From Solanum dulcamara (lineage: Eukaryota; Streptophyta; Magnoliopsida; Solanales; Solanaceae), in NCBI RefSeq assembly GCF_947179165.1, contig NC_077248.1, positions 16,468,256 to 16,532,255 on the forward strand: a DNA stretch of 64,000 nt, given 5' to 3'. The notes under the pieces were generated by a model. It made no database searches. It was not told the DNA's origin and saw only the letters and a list, made by a program, of their open reading frames with translations. The first letter of the stretch is position 1. Every line of letters starts with the position of its first letter. Below, one piece after another: positions 1 to 10,293 of this stretch. The position numbers and the translations under genes are program-made.

Positions 1-1
1 G

Positions 2-289
2 GGCGATCCCTCGTTGGTAGTCCCTATTGATAGCATTGGAATTAAAGATAGCTTGTCTTATGAAGAGGTTCCGGTTCAAATTCTTGATCGCCAAGTCCGC
101 AAACTGAGGAACAAAGAAGTCACCTCAGTCAAAGTCCTATGGAGAAACCAATTTGTTGAGGAAGCCACATGGGAAGCGGAGGAAGCCATGAAATCTAAAT
201 ATCCCCATCTATTCGTGCCTACCGATGAGAATATTGAAGGTAATGTCCATTTCCTTGATTTGAATTCATTTGTGCATTTTGAGTTTTGA
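2..289 (+). CDS. 3' end of Ty3/gypsy chromovirus polyprotein (integrase tail and chromodomain), partial
   Basis: An open frame enters from the left edge and stops at 287-289. It reads as the C-terminal end of a chromovirus Pol: a linker containing SYEEVPVQILDRQVRKLRNK, then a chromodomain-like segment with VKVLWRN and EEATWE, ending in YPHLF. This tail binds chromatin and helps direct integration in the Tekay/Del type of Ty3/gypsy elements. No stop or frameshift is seen in this short piece. The same block recurs, with a stop, at 61990-62290 in the second chromovirus of this window, which supports the assignment. Gag, protease, RT and RNase H lie outside the window to the left, so integrity of the whole element cannot be judged. 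Confidence 0.85.
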   Translation, partial: GDPSLVVPIDSIGIKDSLSYEEVPVQILDRQVRKLRNKEVTSVKVLWRNQFVEEATWEAEEAMKSKYPHLFVPTDENIEGNVHFLDLNSFVHFEF

Positions 290-407
290 TTAATAATTCA
301 CTGAGAATTTGATTGATTGAATGACTGAATGTTGATTGTGATCTGTACCCTGAGTCCATTCCTGGCCACTCGTCATTCAAGGACGAATGATTCCAAGGGG
401 GTGATAA

Positions 408-2858
408 TGTAACACCCCTCAAATTTCTTCCCCTAAAAAAATTCAAACCCTTCTTGTATACGGGTAGGGTCGAACTCGAGCATTGAGCAGCGTATGCATG
501 AGTCGAAATGAGTCTTTGAGAATTTGAGCAGCGTTAGAGGTGAGGTGGGGTCATGAAGGACCCCTAGGATCAAATTAAATCCAAAAGATTCGTCGTGGCT
601 AAGTTTGGGTGAGAGTTCGTATAAGGGGTCGACTTCTAACGACCCTATCTTTTGAAAGACAACAATCTGGGTAGCCCATGACCCATCAAATCAAAGGTCG
701 TTGAGTCTTCTTTCCAACGCCACCAAGAATGAAACTTTTGGAGTTCGGAGCCGAAAGGTATGACGATCCTAAGATGAACTAGCACAACAGAGATTTTCAA
801 GCCTGGGTTGCAATTGCTGGAAAACTGGGCTTGGCGCCACTATCGCGCTAAAAACATGCCTCAGTAGTTTGGGCTCTAGCACGGTGCGCCACTAAAAGTT
901 GTGCAGGGTTTTTCAGGCAAAATTCCCAGAACTCAGAACAATGGACTTGGAGCTGTAGGGGCGCGACGCGCCACTATCACGCCAGAAACATGCCTCAGTA
1001 GTTTGGTCTCTGGTGCGGCGCGCCACTACGAGGTGTGCAGGTTTTAGGCGTATTCAGCCTGGAGCTGCAATGGCGCGACGCGCCACTATCGCGCCAGGTG
1101 CATTTTTAGCCTATTTTCAGAACTTTTGAGGATGGGCAATTTGGGAATTGCCCCAAATTATATATGTATCACCCTAGACTATTTTGGGATCATTTCTTCA
1201 GCCCCCACTCTCTCTCTAAAAGCCCTAAAATCCTCTTCTCTCTCTCTCTCTTCTTCCTCCTCTCCAAATCCTTCTCCAACAAGAAGAGTTCCAAGAGCTT
1301 CAAGGTTTGAGTTTCCCCATTGAAGACCCAACCACAAGGTTTTCTTTAAGTCTTCACTAAGGTATGTAAGGCTATCTAAAACATGGGTTGAGTCCACCCA
1401 TGTGCCCTACTCTTGCTTCGAGGTTAGATGTTCATGAAAATAGAGTTTCTTGGTATGGTTTATGCTCGTATGAACTTTGTCCCCTATGTATTTGATTTTA
1501 TATGTGTTGATGTTGTTGAGCCAAAGAGTTCCTAAATTGAGCCTTTATGTGAGTATGAGTCAATGAAGGTGAAGTTGTTAAATATGTTTTATTAATCCCC
1601 TTAACTATGTAGATCATGATAAAGGATGTTATTTTCTTGAAAATGTTGCTCAATATGAAATGTCAATTTAAAGTCTTGAAATTGTGATAAACCTCGAAGA
1701 TTTTCTCAAATGGATGAAAGAAATGATTGATTATATCTAGATGATGCTATATATGTGCATTTAAATTTCTTTTTGAGATGTGATTGAGATTGATCGGATA
1801 ACATGATTGGAAGAGATTGATTGTGATAGAGTTGATGAGTTGACAAGGTTGTAATGAGACTTGTCAATATGATTTGATTGAGTTAATTGAATGGAGTTTT
1901 ATGAGCATTGAGTCTTGGGAGGAGTATCGAGCACCGAATTGGGCAAGAGTATAGTCCATACTCGAACCCAATACCTATGCTGCCAAACGTAGGGGGATTA
2001 AACCGTCAAAGTCGGATGTTTCCCCCCAGAGATTTGTCCTGACATTATAGGACTTGGTTGGATTGGATCCATGAGTGTTTGATTCGTTCATACCCTGGAA
2101 AAGTATGAATGGGCGCGGCAATAACGTCGTTTTCTTGTACCTTCACTGGCTCATAAGTGATGGTTGTCGGATAAGAGAAACTCCCAAATAGGTCTTGATA
2201 GTACTCTGAGTCAGATTGAGTTGGATTGTATGTGATTGGTCCCGTCTAAATCATATTCTTGTTTAGACTTAGGACATTTGATTGAAGTTGTTATTCCTCT
2301 TGAGTTGAGCTTCCGAGTTGATTAAGTCTTCCTTGATGTTCGTTGTATTCGGCCATTTTACATACTCGTACATTCCATGTATTGATGCCATTTGGCCTGC
2401 ATCGTTTCATGATGCAGATACAGGTGCTAGGGATCATCAACCGGCGCTTCGTTGAAGATCCACATACACCCTCAGCTAGTTGGTGAGCCCTCCTAGTTTC
2501 CGGAGGATGTTGAGCCTTCATGTATAGTTTTGTTGACATTTCCTTTATTTTGATTGTTGGTAGCCATGGACTTGTCATTGGCACCTTTTAGACTTTGATA
2601 GAGGCTTCATAGACTGGAGTGTGGGGAGGTCGAACTGTTATTTTGAGGAGTCTTATTTTATTATCTTGTTGGGTTGTAAATGTTTGGCCTCCGGACCCCA
2701 TATATATCTATATGTATGATCAGTATTTCATTATTTGAGTTTTCCGCTAAAGAGAATATGACTGAATAAATGTGTGACTGGACCCGGTGGTTTGCTCGGA
2801 GGTCAGAAATGGCCTTCGGGTGCCGGTTACGTCTAGGGTACCCTCCCGGGGCGTGACA
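408..2858 (+). repeat. 3' LTR of Ty3/gypsy chromovirus (about 2.45 kb)
   Basis: The LTR begins TGTAACACCCC directly after a polypurine-type tract (395-407, aagggggtgataa) and ends ...GGGGCGTGACA at 2858, giving TG...CA termini. It follows the chromodomain stop by about 120 bp, as expected for a 3' LTR. Positions 820-1100 hold repeated GC-rich blocks of the form GGCGCGACGCGCCACTATCG, standing out from the AT-rich surroundings. Small ORFs within it are not convincing genes. The left LTR is outside the window, so the boundaries rest on termini, the polypurine tract and the change of sequence at 2859. Confidence 0.8.
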
Positions 2859-3602
2859 CCCTTTCTACAAAATTATGAAAAATAGGCTGAAAACGCTCTT
2901 GGCGTGATAGTGGCACATCGCACCATTGCACCGCCAGGTCGATTAGGCCTAAAAACCTGCACATCAGTTAGTGGCACGCCGTGCCAAGGGCCAAACTATT
3001 GAGGCATGTTCTTGGCGCGATAGTGGCGCATCGCTCCCTTACAGCGCCAAGGCCATATTTTCTAGGTTCTAAAAAATAGGCTTGAAAACCCTGCACACCT
3101 CGTAGTGGTGCGCCGCGCTAGGGGACAAACTACTGAGGCATGTTCTTGGAGCGATAGTGGCGCGTCGCGTCACTGGGCGCCAAGCCTAGATTTCCAGCAG
3201 TTGCACCCCAGGACTGAAATTCCTACCGTGCTAGTTCATCTTGGGATCGTCATATCTTTTGACTTCGAACTCCAAAAATTACATTCTTGGTGGCGTTGGA
3301 AAGAAGACTCAACGACCTTTAATTTGATAGGTCGTGGTCCACTCAAATTGTCGTCTTTCAAAAGATAGGATCGTTAGAAGTCAACCCCTTTAAACGAACT
3401 CATCCCAAAACTTAGCCACGACGAACCTTTTGGACTTAGCTTGGTCCTAGGGGTCCTTAGTGACCCCACATCACCTCCAACACTCTTCAATTACTCAGGG
3501 ACTCATCTTAGCTCAAGCATATACTTCACAATAATAGAGTTCGACCCTAACCGTATACAAGAAGGGTCCGAATCTTAGGGAAAATTTTTGAGGGGTATTA
3601 CA
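2859..3602 (-). repeat. inverted LTR fragment of a related gypsy family
   Basis: Read on the minus strand from 3602 this begins TGTAATACCCCTCAAA and then follows the first 0.7 kb of the plus-strand LTR at 408-1130 (shared blocks include CTTCTTGTATACGG, GACTTCTAACGA and the GC-rich CGCGCCAC repeats), with many substitutions. It stops abruptly where the plus-strand LTR ends (2858/2859). Its outer edge at 3602 abuts the copia pol region. The simplest reading is that an older minus-strand gypsy LTR lay here, inserted into the copia element, and the chromovirus at the left edge later inserted into it. The rest of the older LTR should lie beyond the left edge. Confidence 0.75.
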
Positions 3603-3610
3603 GATACCCT

Positions 3611-4729
3611 TTAGGTATCGCAAAATATTCTTGATACTGTTCCAATGTCTTCGCATTGGGGATGAACTATACCTTGCCAAAAAATTAACAGAAATGTTAT
3701 ATCAGGTCTGGTTGTATTAGTAAGATACATAAGTGCACCAATAGCACTGAGATATGGTACTTCAGGACCAAGAAGTTCTTCATTCTCTTCTGGAGGTCGA
3801 AATGAATCTTTATCCACTTCTAGTGATCAAACAACCATTCGAGTACTTAATAGATATGCTTTGTCCATGTAAAATCATTTTAAGATTTTTTCAATGTAGG
3901 CAGATTGGTGGACAAAGGCCTCATCTGCTAAATGTTCAGTTTGCAGACCCAGACAAAGTTTTGTCTTTCCAAGATCTTTCATCTCAAATTCTTTATTTAG
4001 CTATTCAATCGCCTTTTGGACCTCTTCAGAGGTACCAATGAGATTTATGTCATCAATATAAATGGCGAGTATAACAAACTCTGATTCTGTTTTCTTAACA
4101 AAAATATATGGACAAATGACATTATTTATATAACTTTCATTTATCAAGTACTCACTAAGGCGATTATACCACATACGCTATAATTGTATCAAATCATATA
4201 ATGATCATTGCAATTTGATTGAGTACATCTCCTGAGACTTAGTACATGCTTCAATCAATTTTAATTCTTTTAGAATTTTCATGTAAATTTCATTATCAAG
4301 TGAACCATAAAGGTAAGATATAACAACATCAATTATATGTATTTCAAGATTTTCATATACAGCTAAACTGATGAGATATCGAAAAGTTATTCCATCCATA
4401 ACAGGTGAATATATTTCTTCATAGTTTACCCCGGGTCTTTGAGAGAATCCTTGTGCAACAACGTGTGCCTTGTATCTTACAATTTCATTTCTCTCATTTT
4501 TTTGCACAAAAACCCATTTATAGCCAACTGGTTTTACACCTTCTAGGGTTTGGACTACATGTCCTAAAACCTCACGTTTAGCAAGTGAGTCTAATTCTGA
4601 TTGAATTGCCTTTTGCCATTTTGTCCAATTACATCTATGTCGATATTTTTTGATGGATTTAGGCTTAAGACTTTCACTATCTTGCATGAGGTTAAGTGTA
4701 ACATTATATGCAAAAATATAATCCATCAT
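3611..4729 (-). pseudogene. copia reverse transcriptase / RNase H relic
   Basis: The frame 4729-4205 gives the copia RT N-terminal block: KWQKAIQSELDSL, GYKWVFVQK, RYKAHVVAQGFSQRPGVNYE, IYSPV. The expected catalytic YxDD segment falls in broken sequence between 4205 and 3817. The frame 3817-3611 matches the RT-RNase H linker (PYLSAIGALMYLTNTTRPDI), then is cut by the gypsy LTR at 3602. Multiple frameshifts mean no enzyme is made. Confidence 0.8.
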
Positions 4730-5709
4730 GATTTTTGATCAATCTAAATTTATCTCATCACCAGTAGAACTAATTGAAAGTTCTTCATTCACTTGAGTCT
4801 CGGGTTCACTGATTTCTTCAGGAATATCAGGATTACTCAAATGTTAACCTTCTTCAGGAGGTTCTTTTGTAGTATCATCTTTATTATAAATCACACTTCT
4901 CTTTCTAGGATTTTTATCCTTTGAACCCAATGGTCTACCACTCTTCAGGCGTCCAAACGGGCAATCGGCTGCCTAAAGGACCCTATTTGTGGTTTTAGGA
5001 TTCAGAAGCTATGATACTAGTAGATGGTCCTTTTGGGACATCAATCCGGATAGGCACATTCACTATAGAGATATGTGACTTAGTTATCCGCTTTAAATCA
5101 GTAAATGCATCTGACATTTGATTTTTTATTTTCTGTAAGTGGATGATCATCTGGACCTCGTGCTCACATGTGCGGGTATGTGGATCAAAATGAGATGTGA
5201 TGAAATTATTACGCAATTTCTCTTTCGGGTTCCTTTTTCTCTCCTCCTAATTGTGGGAAAGTTGTTTCATCAAATCGACAATCTGCAAATTAGGCAGTAA
5301 ATAAGTCTCTTGTCAACGGTTCAAGGTAGTGAATTATGAAGGGTGAGTCAAACCCAATATATATGCCCAACCTTTGTTGAGGGCCCATCTTTGTATGTTG
5401 TGGTGGTGCTACACACACGTATACCGCACAACCAAAAATTCGTAAATGGGCTATATTTGACTCATGATCAAATGCTAATTATGACGAAAAATATTTATTA
5501 TAATTTATCAGTATCAGACGTACAAGTGCTGTTGCATGTAAGATAGCATGACCCCAAACAGTAATCGGTGATTTTGTTTTCATTAGTAGAGGTCTTGCTA
5601 TCAATTGTAAGCACTTAATAAATGACTCTGCAAGGCCATTTTGAGTATGAACATGAGCAACATAATGTTCAATTTTTACCCCAATTGATAAACAATAATC
5701 ATCAAAAGC

Positions 5710-6350
5710 TTAGGATGTAGATTCTCCAGTATTATCAAGGCAAATAACTTTAATTGAATAATCTAGGAATTGCGTCCTTAATCTTATTATTTCTACTAAT
5801 AACTTCGCAAATGCCAGGTTGCGTGATGATAAGAGGTACACATGAGACCATCTTGATGATGCATCTATTAGGACCATAAAATATCTAAACAATCCACTAA
5901 ATGGATGAATAGGTCCACATATATCCCCATGTATACGCTCTAAAAAGCCAGAAGATTGATGCCAACCTTCAGGGTTGATGGTCTGGCAATTATTTTTCCT
6001 TGATAACAAGCAGCACATGAAAATTCATCATTCATAAAAATCTTTAGGTTCTTTAATGGATGTTCAGTTGAATTTTCAATAATTCGTCTCATCATTATTG
6101 ATCCAAGATGACTTATTCGATCATGCCATAGTAAAAATGTATTTAGATTGGTAAACTTCTGGTTTACGATCAAATGTACTTCAATTGCACTAATTTCTGC
6201 ATAATATAGGTCAGATGACAAAGTTGATAATTTTTCCAAAATATATTTCTGGCCTGAGACACTCTTGGTTATACCAAGGTATTCAGTATTCATTTCATTT
6301 AGTATCTCAACACGATATCCATTTCTGTGGATATCTTTAAAATTTAACAA
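5710..6350 (-). pseudogene. copia GAG-pre-integrase and integrase core relic
   Basis: The minus-strand frame 6350-5940 has the HHCC region: LLWHDRISHLGS, then CAACYQGK. The overlapping frame 6018-5710 holds the core start with RIHGDICGPIHP, MVLIDASSRWSHVYLL and CLDNTGE, matching the D...D part of the DDE integrase fold. A frame change near 5940-6018 and later stops break it. The integrase joins element cDNA to host DNA; this copy cannot work. Confidence 0.8.
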
Positions 6351-6735
6351 GGTTTTTGGAGATTTAGAAAAGAATAGTGCATCTTCTATAACAATCTTTG
6401 TCCCCTTAGGTAGAAATATGGTAGTTCTTCCAGTGCCTTCAATAAATTTTAAATTACAGAAATTGTAGTAATATTTTCTTTTCTTCTAAGCAAGTAGGAA
6501 AAATATTTCTCATCTTTAAAAATGGCATGAGTCGTTCCACTATCAGGTACACAAATATCCCCGTGATTGATCATTGATCCAAATAAAATTTGAGACATAT
6601 CCATATTTTTCTTCAAAAAGAAATAAAATAAATATTACAATTAAATCATGACTCATTATACAAATTTTATTTAGTTACATGAATTAAAAAAATATAAACA
6701 TATTATTTAGTACAGACAAATAAAAAGAAAATTAT

Positions 6736-7270
6736 TTAAATATTATCATGTTTATCAATATTCATATTTCCTTTTGGGAAATTAAAAAAATCAGCTACAT
6801 CTAGATGCATAGGCTTAATATTATCTTCAGAAATAAAGTTTGTCTTTGGATGATTTTCTGCTCTCTTCAAGGATGCCTGATATAGCTGAATCAGACGTTT
6901 TGATGATCGACAGGTTCGTGACCAGTGCCCCATATCTCCACATCTATGACATATACTTTTAAATTTTTCTTTGGTATAACTTCTTGCTTTTCACTCTTTT
7001 TTTATAGTGATGATCATTTCTCGGTGCCAGCCAAGCATCATGATTATAATTTCTTCTTCGACCATGACCACGATGATGACTGGGGATTTGACCTCTTTCT
7101 CGTTGGTTATAGTTTGCCTGATTCATTTCAGGGAGTGACAAAGAACCAACGGGTCGACTATCATTATTTTTCATCAACAGTACCTTATGACGTTCAGCAA
7201 TAAGAAGGTGAAAAAATAATTCAAAATATTTTTTAAAATCCTTTTTGTGATAGTGCTGCTGTAGGAGCAT
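6736..7270 (-). pseudogene. copia gag relic with zinc knuckle
   Basis: Two minus-strand frames (7270-6959 and 6933-6736) carry gag-like sequence rich in Arg, Asn and His, followed by a partial zinc-knuckle motif ending GHWSRTCR. The family binds element RNA and forms the capsid-like particle. The two frames are not continuous and the first Cys pair of the knuckle is lost near the frame change, so this is a relic. It sits between the 5' LTR and the integrase relic, in the order expected for Ty1/copia. Confidence 0.65.
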
Positions 7271-7797
7271 ATTCGTGGGTGGAAATATGGGGTATGTTTT
7301 TTCAAATTTATCTTGCTCAGTGATTTTCTTCTCCGCATAAATTTAACTGTGCTATAATTCTAAACAAGGCAGAATTATATTCAATTATATTTTTAAAATC
7401 CATTAATCTCAAATTGAGCCTATCATGACATGCTTGTGGAAGGATGACCAACTTCAAGTGGTCATATCTTTCTTTTAAATTCTTTCACAGTTTAAGGGAG
7501 TCTTTTAATATAAGTTATTGTAATTTTAACCCTCGTCAAGATGGTGGCGGAAAAATATCATGGTTTTAGCACGGTCTTGACTAGATGTCATATTTTAATC
7601 TTTGATGGTGTCTGTCAGACCCATCAATTCTAGGTGTATTTCGGCATCTAGTGCCCATGATGAGTAGCCTTTTTCAGATATATCAGGAGCAACAAATTCA
7701 AGTTTGGAGATATTCAACATTTTAAGAAAATAAAACTCTTACCATTTTGTTTCCTTATTAAAATAGTTCAAAGTGATGGAGTCTCGTGCTGATAACG

Positions 7798-8057
7798 TGT
7801 TATAAAATAAACTAAACTTAGCAAATTAATAAAAAGGAGAGACAGTAAAAGAAAGAGAGAGTTGAGAGAATTATGCAGTAAAAGAAGTAGAAGAGTTATG
7901 TATTATTTTTTCTTCAGTGTATCCACATTCTCTAATCTCTAAGGCTATTTATAGCCAAGGAAATTAGAGGATAGGTAATGGAGAAATGACAACATGTCAT
8001 TTAGTGGGTACCGCTAATGAAAGTGGAACATCCACTACATGTTGTTCTTTCATAACA
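7798..8057 (-). repeat. 5' LTR of the degenerate copia element (260 bp)
   Basis: The segment has matching inverted ends, TGTTATGAAAG at 8057 (minus strand) and ...TTTTATAACA at 7798. Inside the element next to it is a putative primer-binding stretch reading CGTTATCAGCACGAG on the minus strand. A TATA-like tract (ctatttatagcc, near 7945) fits the LTR promoter. The 5 bases beyond the outer edge (8058-8062, ttaag) would be the target duplication, but the partner side is lost. Confidence 0.7.
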
Positions 8058-8465
8058 TTAAGCGCTTTATAATTGAAAAAATAAAAAAAATAAAATTTTT
8101 GAATAATTCTAGACCAATTTGGCCTTACAATTGTGCTTAATTAACACACATAAGGAATAGCATACTTGCAACATCGATGAAATATTCTTTCAATTTTAAT
8201 ATTCTGCAAAAAATAAATATGAAATTTGAATGCTTCATAGGAATTCAAATATACCAAATATCAAATTTAATGTTTCCATTGAACGAGATTTCATATGTTT
8301 TGATCTATTGATATTTTGCATCGTACTTGTGCTATTACTTTCTCGTGATGATCGATATAGTAGGTTGAGAAAAATAGGGAATAGAATTTCAACACATTAT
8401 GTTGGAGTTTGAATTTTTTCGGTTTGAAACTTTAGAAACAATGACACCATTAATAAAATAATAAT
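8058..8465. repeat. direct duplication, copy 1 (AT-rich, about 390 bp)
   Basis: This stretch is repeated in the same orientation at about 9198-9590. Shared blocks include TGTGCTTAATTAACAC, AACATCGATGAAATATTC, GAACGAGATTTCATATG and AATTTCAACACATTATGTTG. The copies differ by scattered substitutions and small indels. The copia 5' LTR begins exactly at the left edge of this copy, so the insertion hit the repeat or trimmed it. The sense ORF at 8230-8412 is not kept in copy 2 and is not called a gene. Confidence 0.8.
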
Positions 8466-9197
8466 AAATTTAAAATAGGGATAATACATAAGTACCCTTC
8501 AACTATAATCGAAATCGCTAGGACACATCTCAACTATACATGAGTCCTATTACCCCTCTGAATTATTTTAAAGTGTAACAAACACATCCTTCAATGCTGA
8601 AGTGGCACAGAGAGTGTGTTCACACTCTTGAAGGCATAAGAGAGACGAAAAAGAAGTATTAAAATTTGATTAATTTGAATACATGTCCATTTTCAATTGG
8701 ACATTTTTATTATTAATTAATACACATAAGTAGATAACATTAAAACTTAAGTTGATATCTTTTTAATTAAAATTAAGTTTTTGAATTATGAAATAGAGCC
8801 CAATTTTATCATTTTTAGAAATATAACTATTTTTTTACAACATAATTAAATTATCGGTGATTTTTTTCCAAATATTTCATCAATTTGTATAATATCGGAA
8901 GAATTTTTTTTTTTTTTTTTTTTTTCTCAAACACTTAACATGAAATTTGAAAAAAAATGCGTATTAGAGATTTAGTTTAGGCAATATATGATGAGCACAA
9001 TTTAAATTAATTCACTTTTAAATAATATAGATGTGTAATAGATCGTCACAATAGTTTAAGCGTGCAACTGATTTTTTGTGACAAGTTCAAATGTAAATTT
9101 ATGCCTTTTCCCATTTGAGTTTGGAACTTTTTGGTTGTCTAACCAAATGACCCTTTTTTGATCATCACACGTCTTAATGTAAAAACACAAATATAGC
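8466..9197. other. AT-rich spacer between the duplicated copies
   Basis: No gene is seen. 8478-8640 starts with a block (ATACATAAGTACCC..., CTCAACTAT) that resembles the ends of common Solanaceae nonautonomous DNA elements, but no matching opposite end was found. 8909-8925 is a long T run. The rest is AT-rich sequence with nothing I recognise. Confidence 0.4.
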
Positions 9198-9590
9198 TTA
9201 AGCACTTGATAATTGAAAGAATAATTTTTTTTTTTTTGAATAACTCTAGACCAATGTGGCCTAACAATTGTGCTTAATTAACACGCATAAGGAATAGCAT
9301 GCTTTCAACATCGATGAAATATTCTTTCAATTTTAATATTCTGCAAACAATAAATATGAAATTTGAATGCTTCGTAGGAATTCAAACATACCAAATTTAA
9401 TGTTTCCATTGAACGAGATTTCATATGTTTTGATCTATTGATATTTTGCATCATGCTTGGGATATTATTTTGTCATGATGATCAATATAGTAGGTTGAAA
9501 AAAATAGGAAGTAGAATTTCAACACATTATGTTGGAGTTTGAATTTTTCGAGTTTGAAACATCATTAATAAAATAACAATAAAATTTAAA
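9198..9590. repeat. direct duplication, copy 2
   Basis: Second copy of the segment at 8058-8465, in direct orientation. It retains CTTAAGCACTTGATAATTG at its left edge, the site that the copia LTR abuts in copy 1, so it shows what copy 1 looked like on its inner side. A small deletion relative to copy 1 lies near 9390 (one AAATATC unit missing). Confidence 0.8.
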
Positions 9591-10293
9591 ATAAGTATCA
9601 CAAGTGAAACAAAAAAAATCTAAGTATTAAAATGTATTTCATGAGCAGAATAAATATGTATAATAATGTGAAAAATATTATTTTATCCGTGCTACTTCTT
9701 TTGAAATCAAGGACAATTTCTTGAATTTTCAACTTTCAAAATTTAAAACTCCATAATTGTGTCAATAATTATATAAAAACGGTACGTCTCTTGAATTCAA
9801 AGGACAATATCCTAAAGTTTTAATTTGTAAAAGTTGAAGCTCCATTATTGTGTTATGAAGTTTGAACAAGCCTTGCTAAAAAAATATAGTTGAAATTCTT
9901 TTAAAAATACTCGATTGAAACTTCAGAATAATATATAAAAGTTCCACCGTTAAGAATTTTGAACTCTAACCTATTGTAATAGTAGAATTTTACTTGTAAA
10001 ATTTTTGGAGTCTAATACTCTATGATGGAATTTCATTCATATTTTAGCGTAAGAATATTTATTTTCCCCTTTTTTGGGAGGGTTATTGAATGGCTAAATA
10101 CTAAATAGTTTTGAGGTATTGGTTAAAAGTTAAAACTAAATGTTGTTCCCTCTTAATTGTGCAATCGGCCCAAAACAACCTCTAAAGCCCAACCCATTAT
10201 GACAGAGTTATCAATTATTCCATTTGTGAGGGAGGAGAAAGACATCTTTTCAACTCCAAAACTCAAAATTCTCAGATCCAAATCCTAACGACA
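9591..10293 (+). promoter_or_regulatory. VHA-c upstream region and 5' leader
   Basis: About 700 bp without a coding signal lie between the duplicated repeat and the VHA-c start codon. The last 90 bp (about 10200-10293) look like a plant 5' leader: GAGGGAGGAGAAAG followed by CA-rich, ATG-free sequence up to ACAATGTC. The promoter must lie here or within the duplicated repeat upstream. I cannot place the transcription start or a convincing TATA box. Confidence 0.4.

Larger units (their letters stand above)
3603..8057 (-). mobile_element. degenerate Ty1/copia retrotransposon, 3' end lost
   Basis: On the minus strand the order from 8057 downward is 5' LTR, gag with a zinc knuckle, GAG-pre-integrase, integrase core, RT, then the start of RNase H: the Ty1/copia order. 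Recognisable pieces are interrupted by many stops and frameshifts, so the element is dead. The 3' part of RNase H and the 3' LTR are missing because the gypsy LTR fragment at 2859-3602 abuts the RNase H region. With only one LTR left, neither insertion age nor a target duplication can be read. Confidence 0.85.

Noticed and set aside
1126..1397. Small genes in the chromovirus LTR
   Set aside because: Opposing short frames over a CT-rich leader tract inside an LTR; not conserved in the related LTRs.
6925..7203. Plus-strand gene opposite the copia gag
   Set aside because: Asp/His-rich frame is the shadow of the Arg/Asn/His-rich gag sequence on the minus strand.
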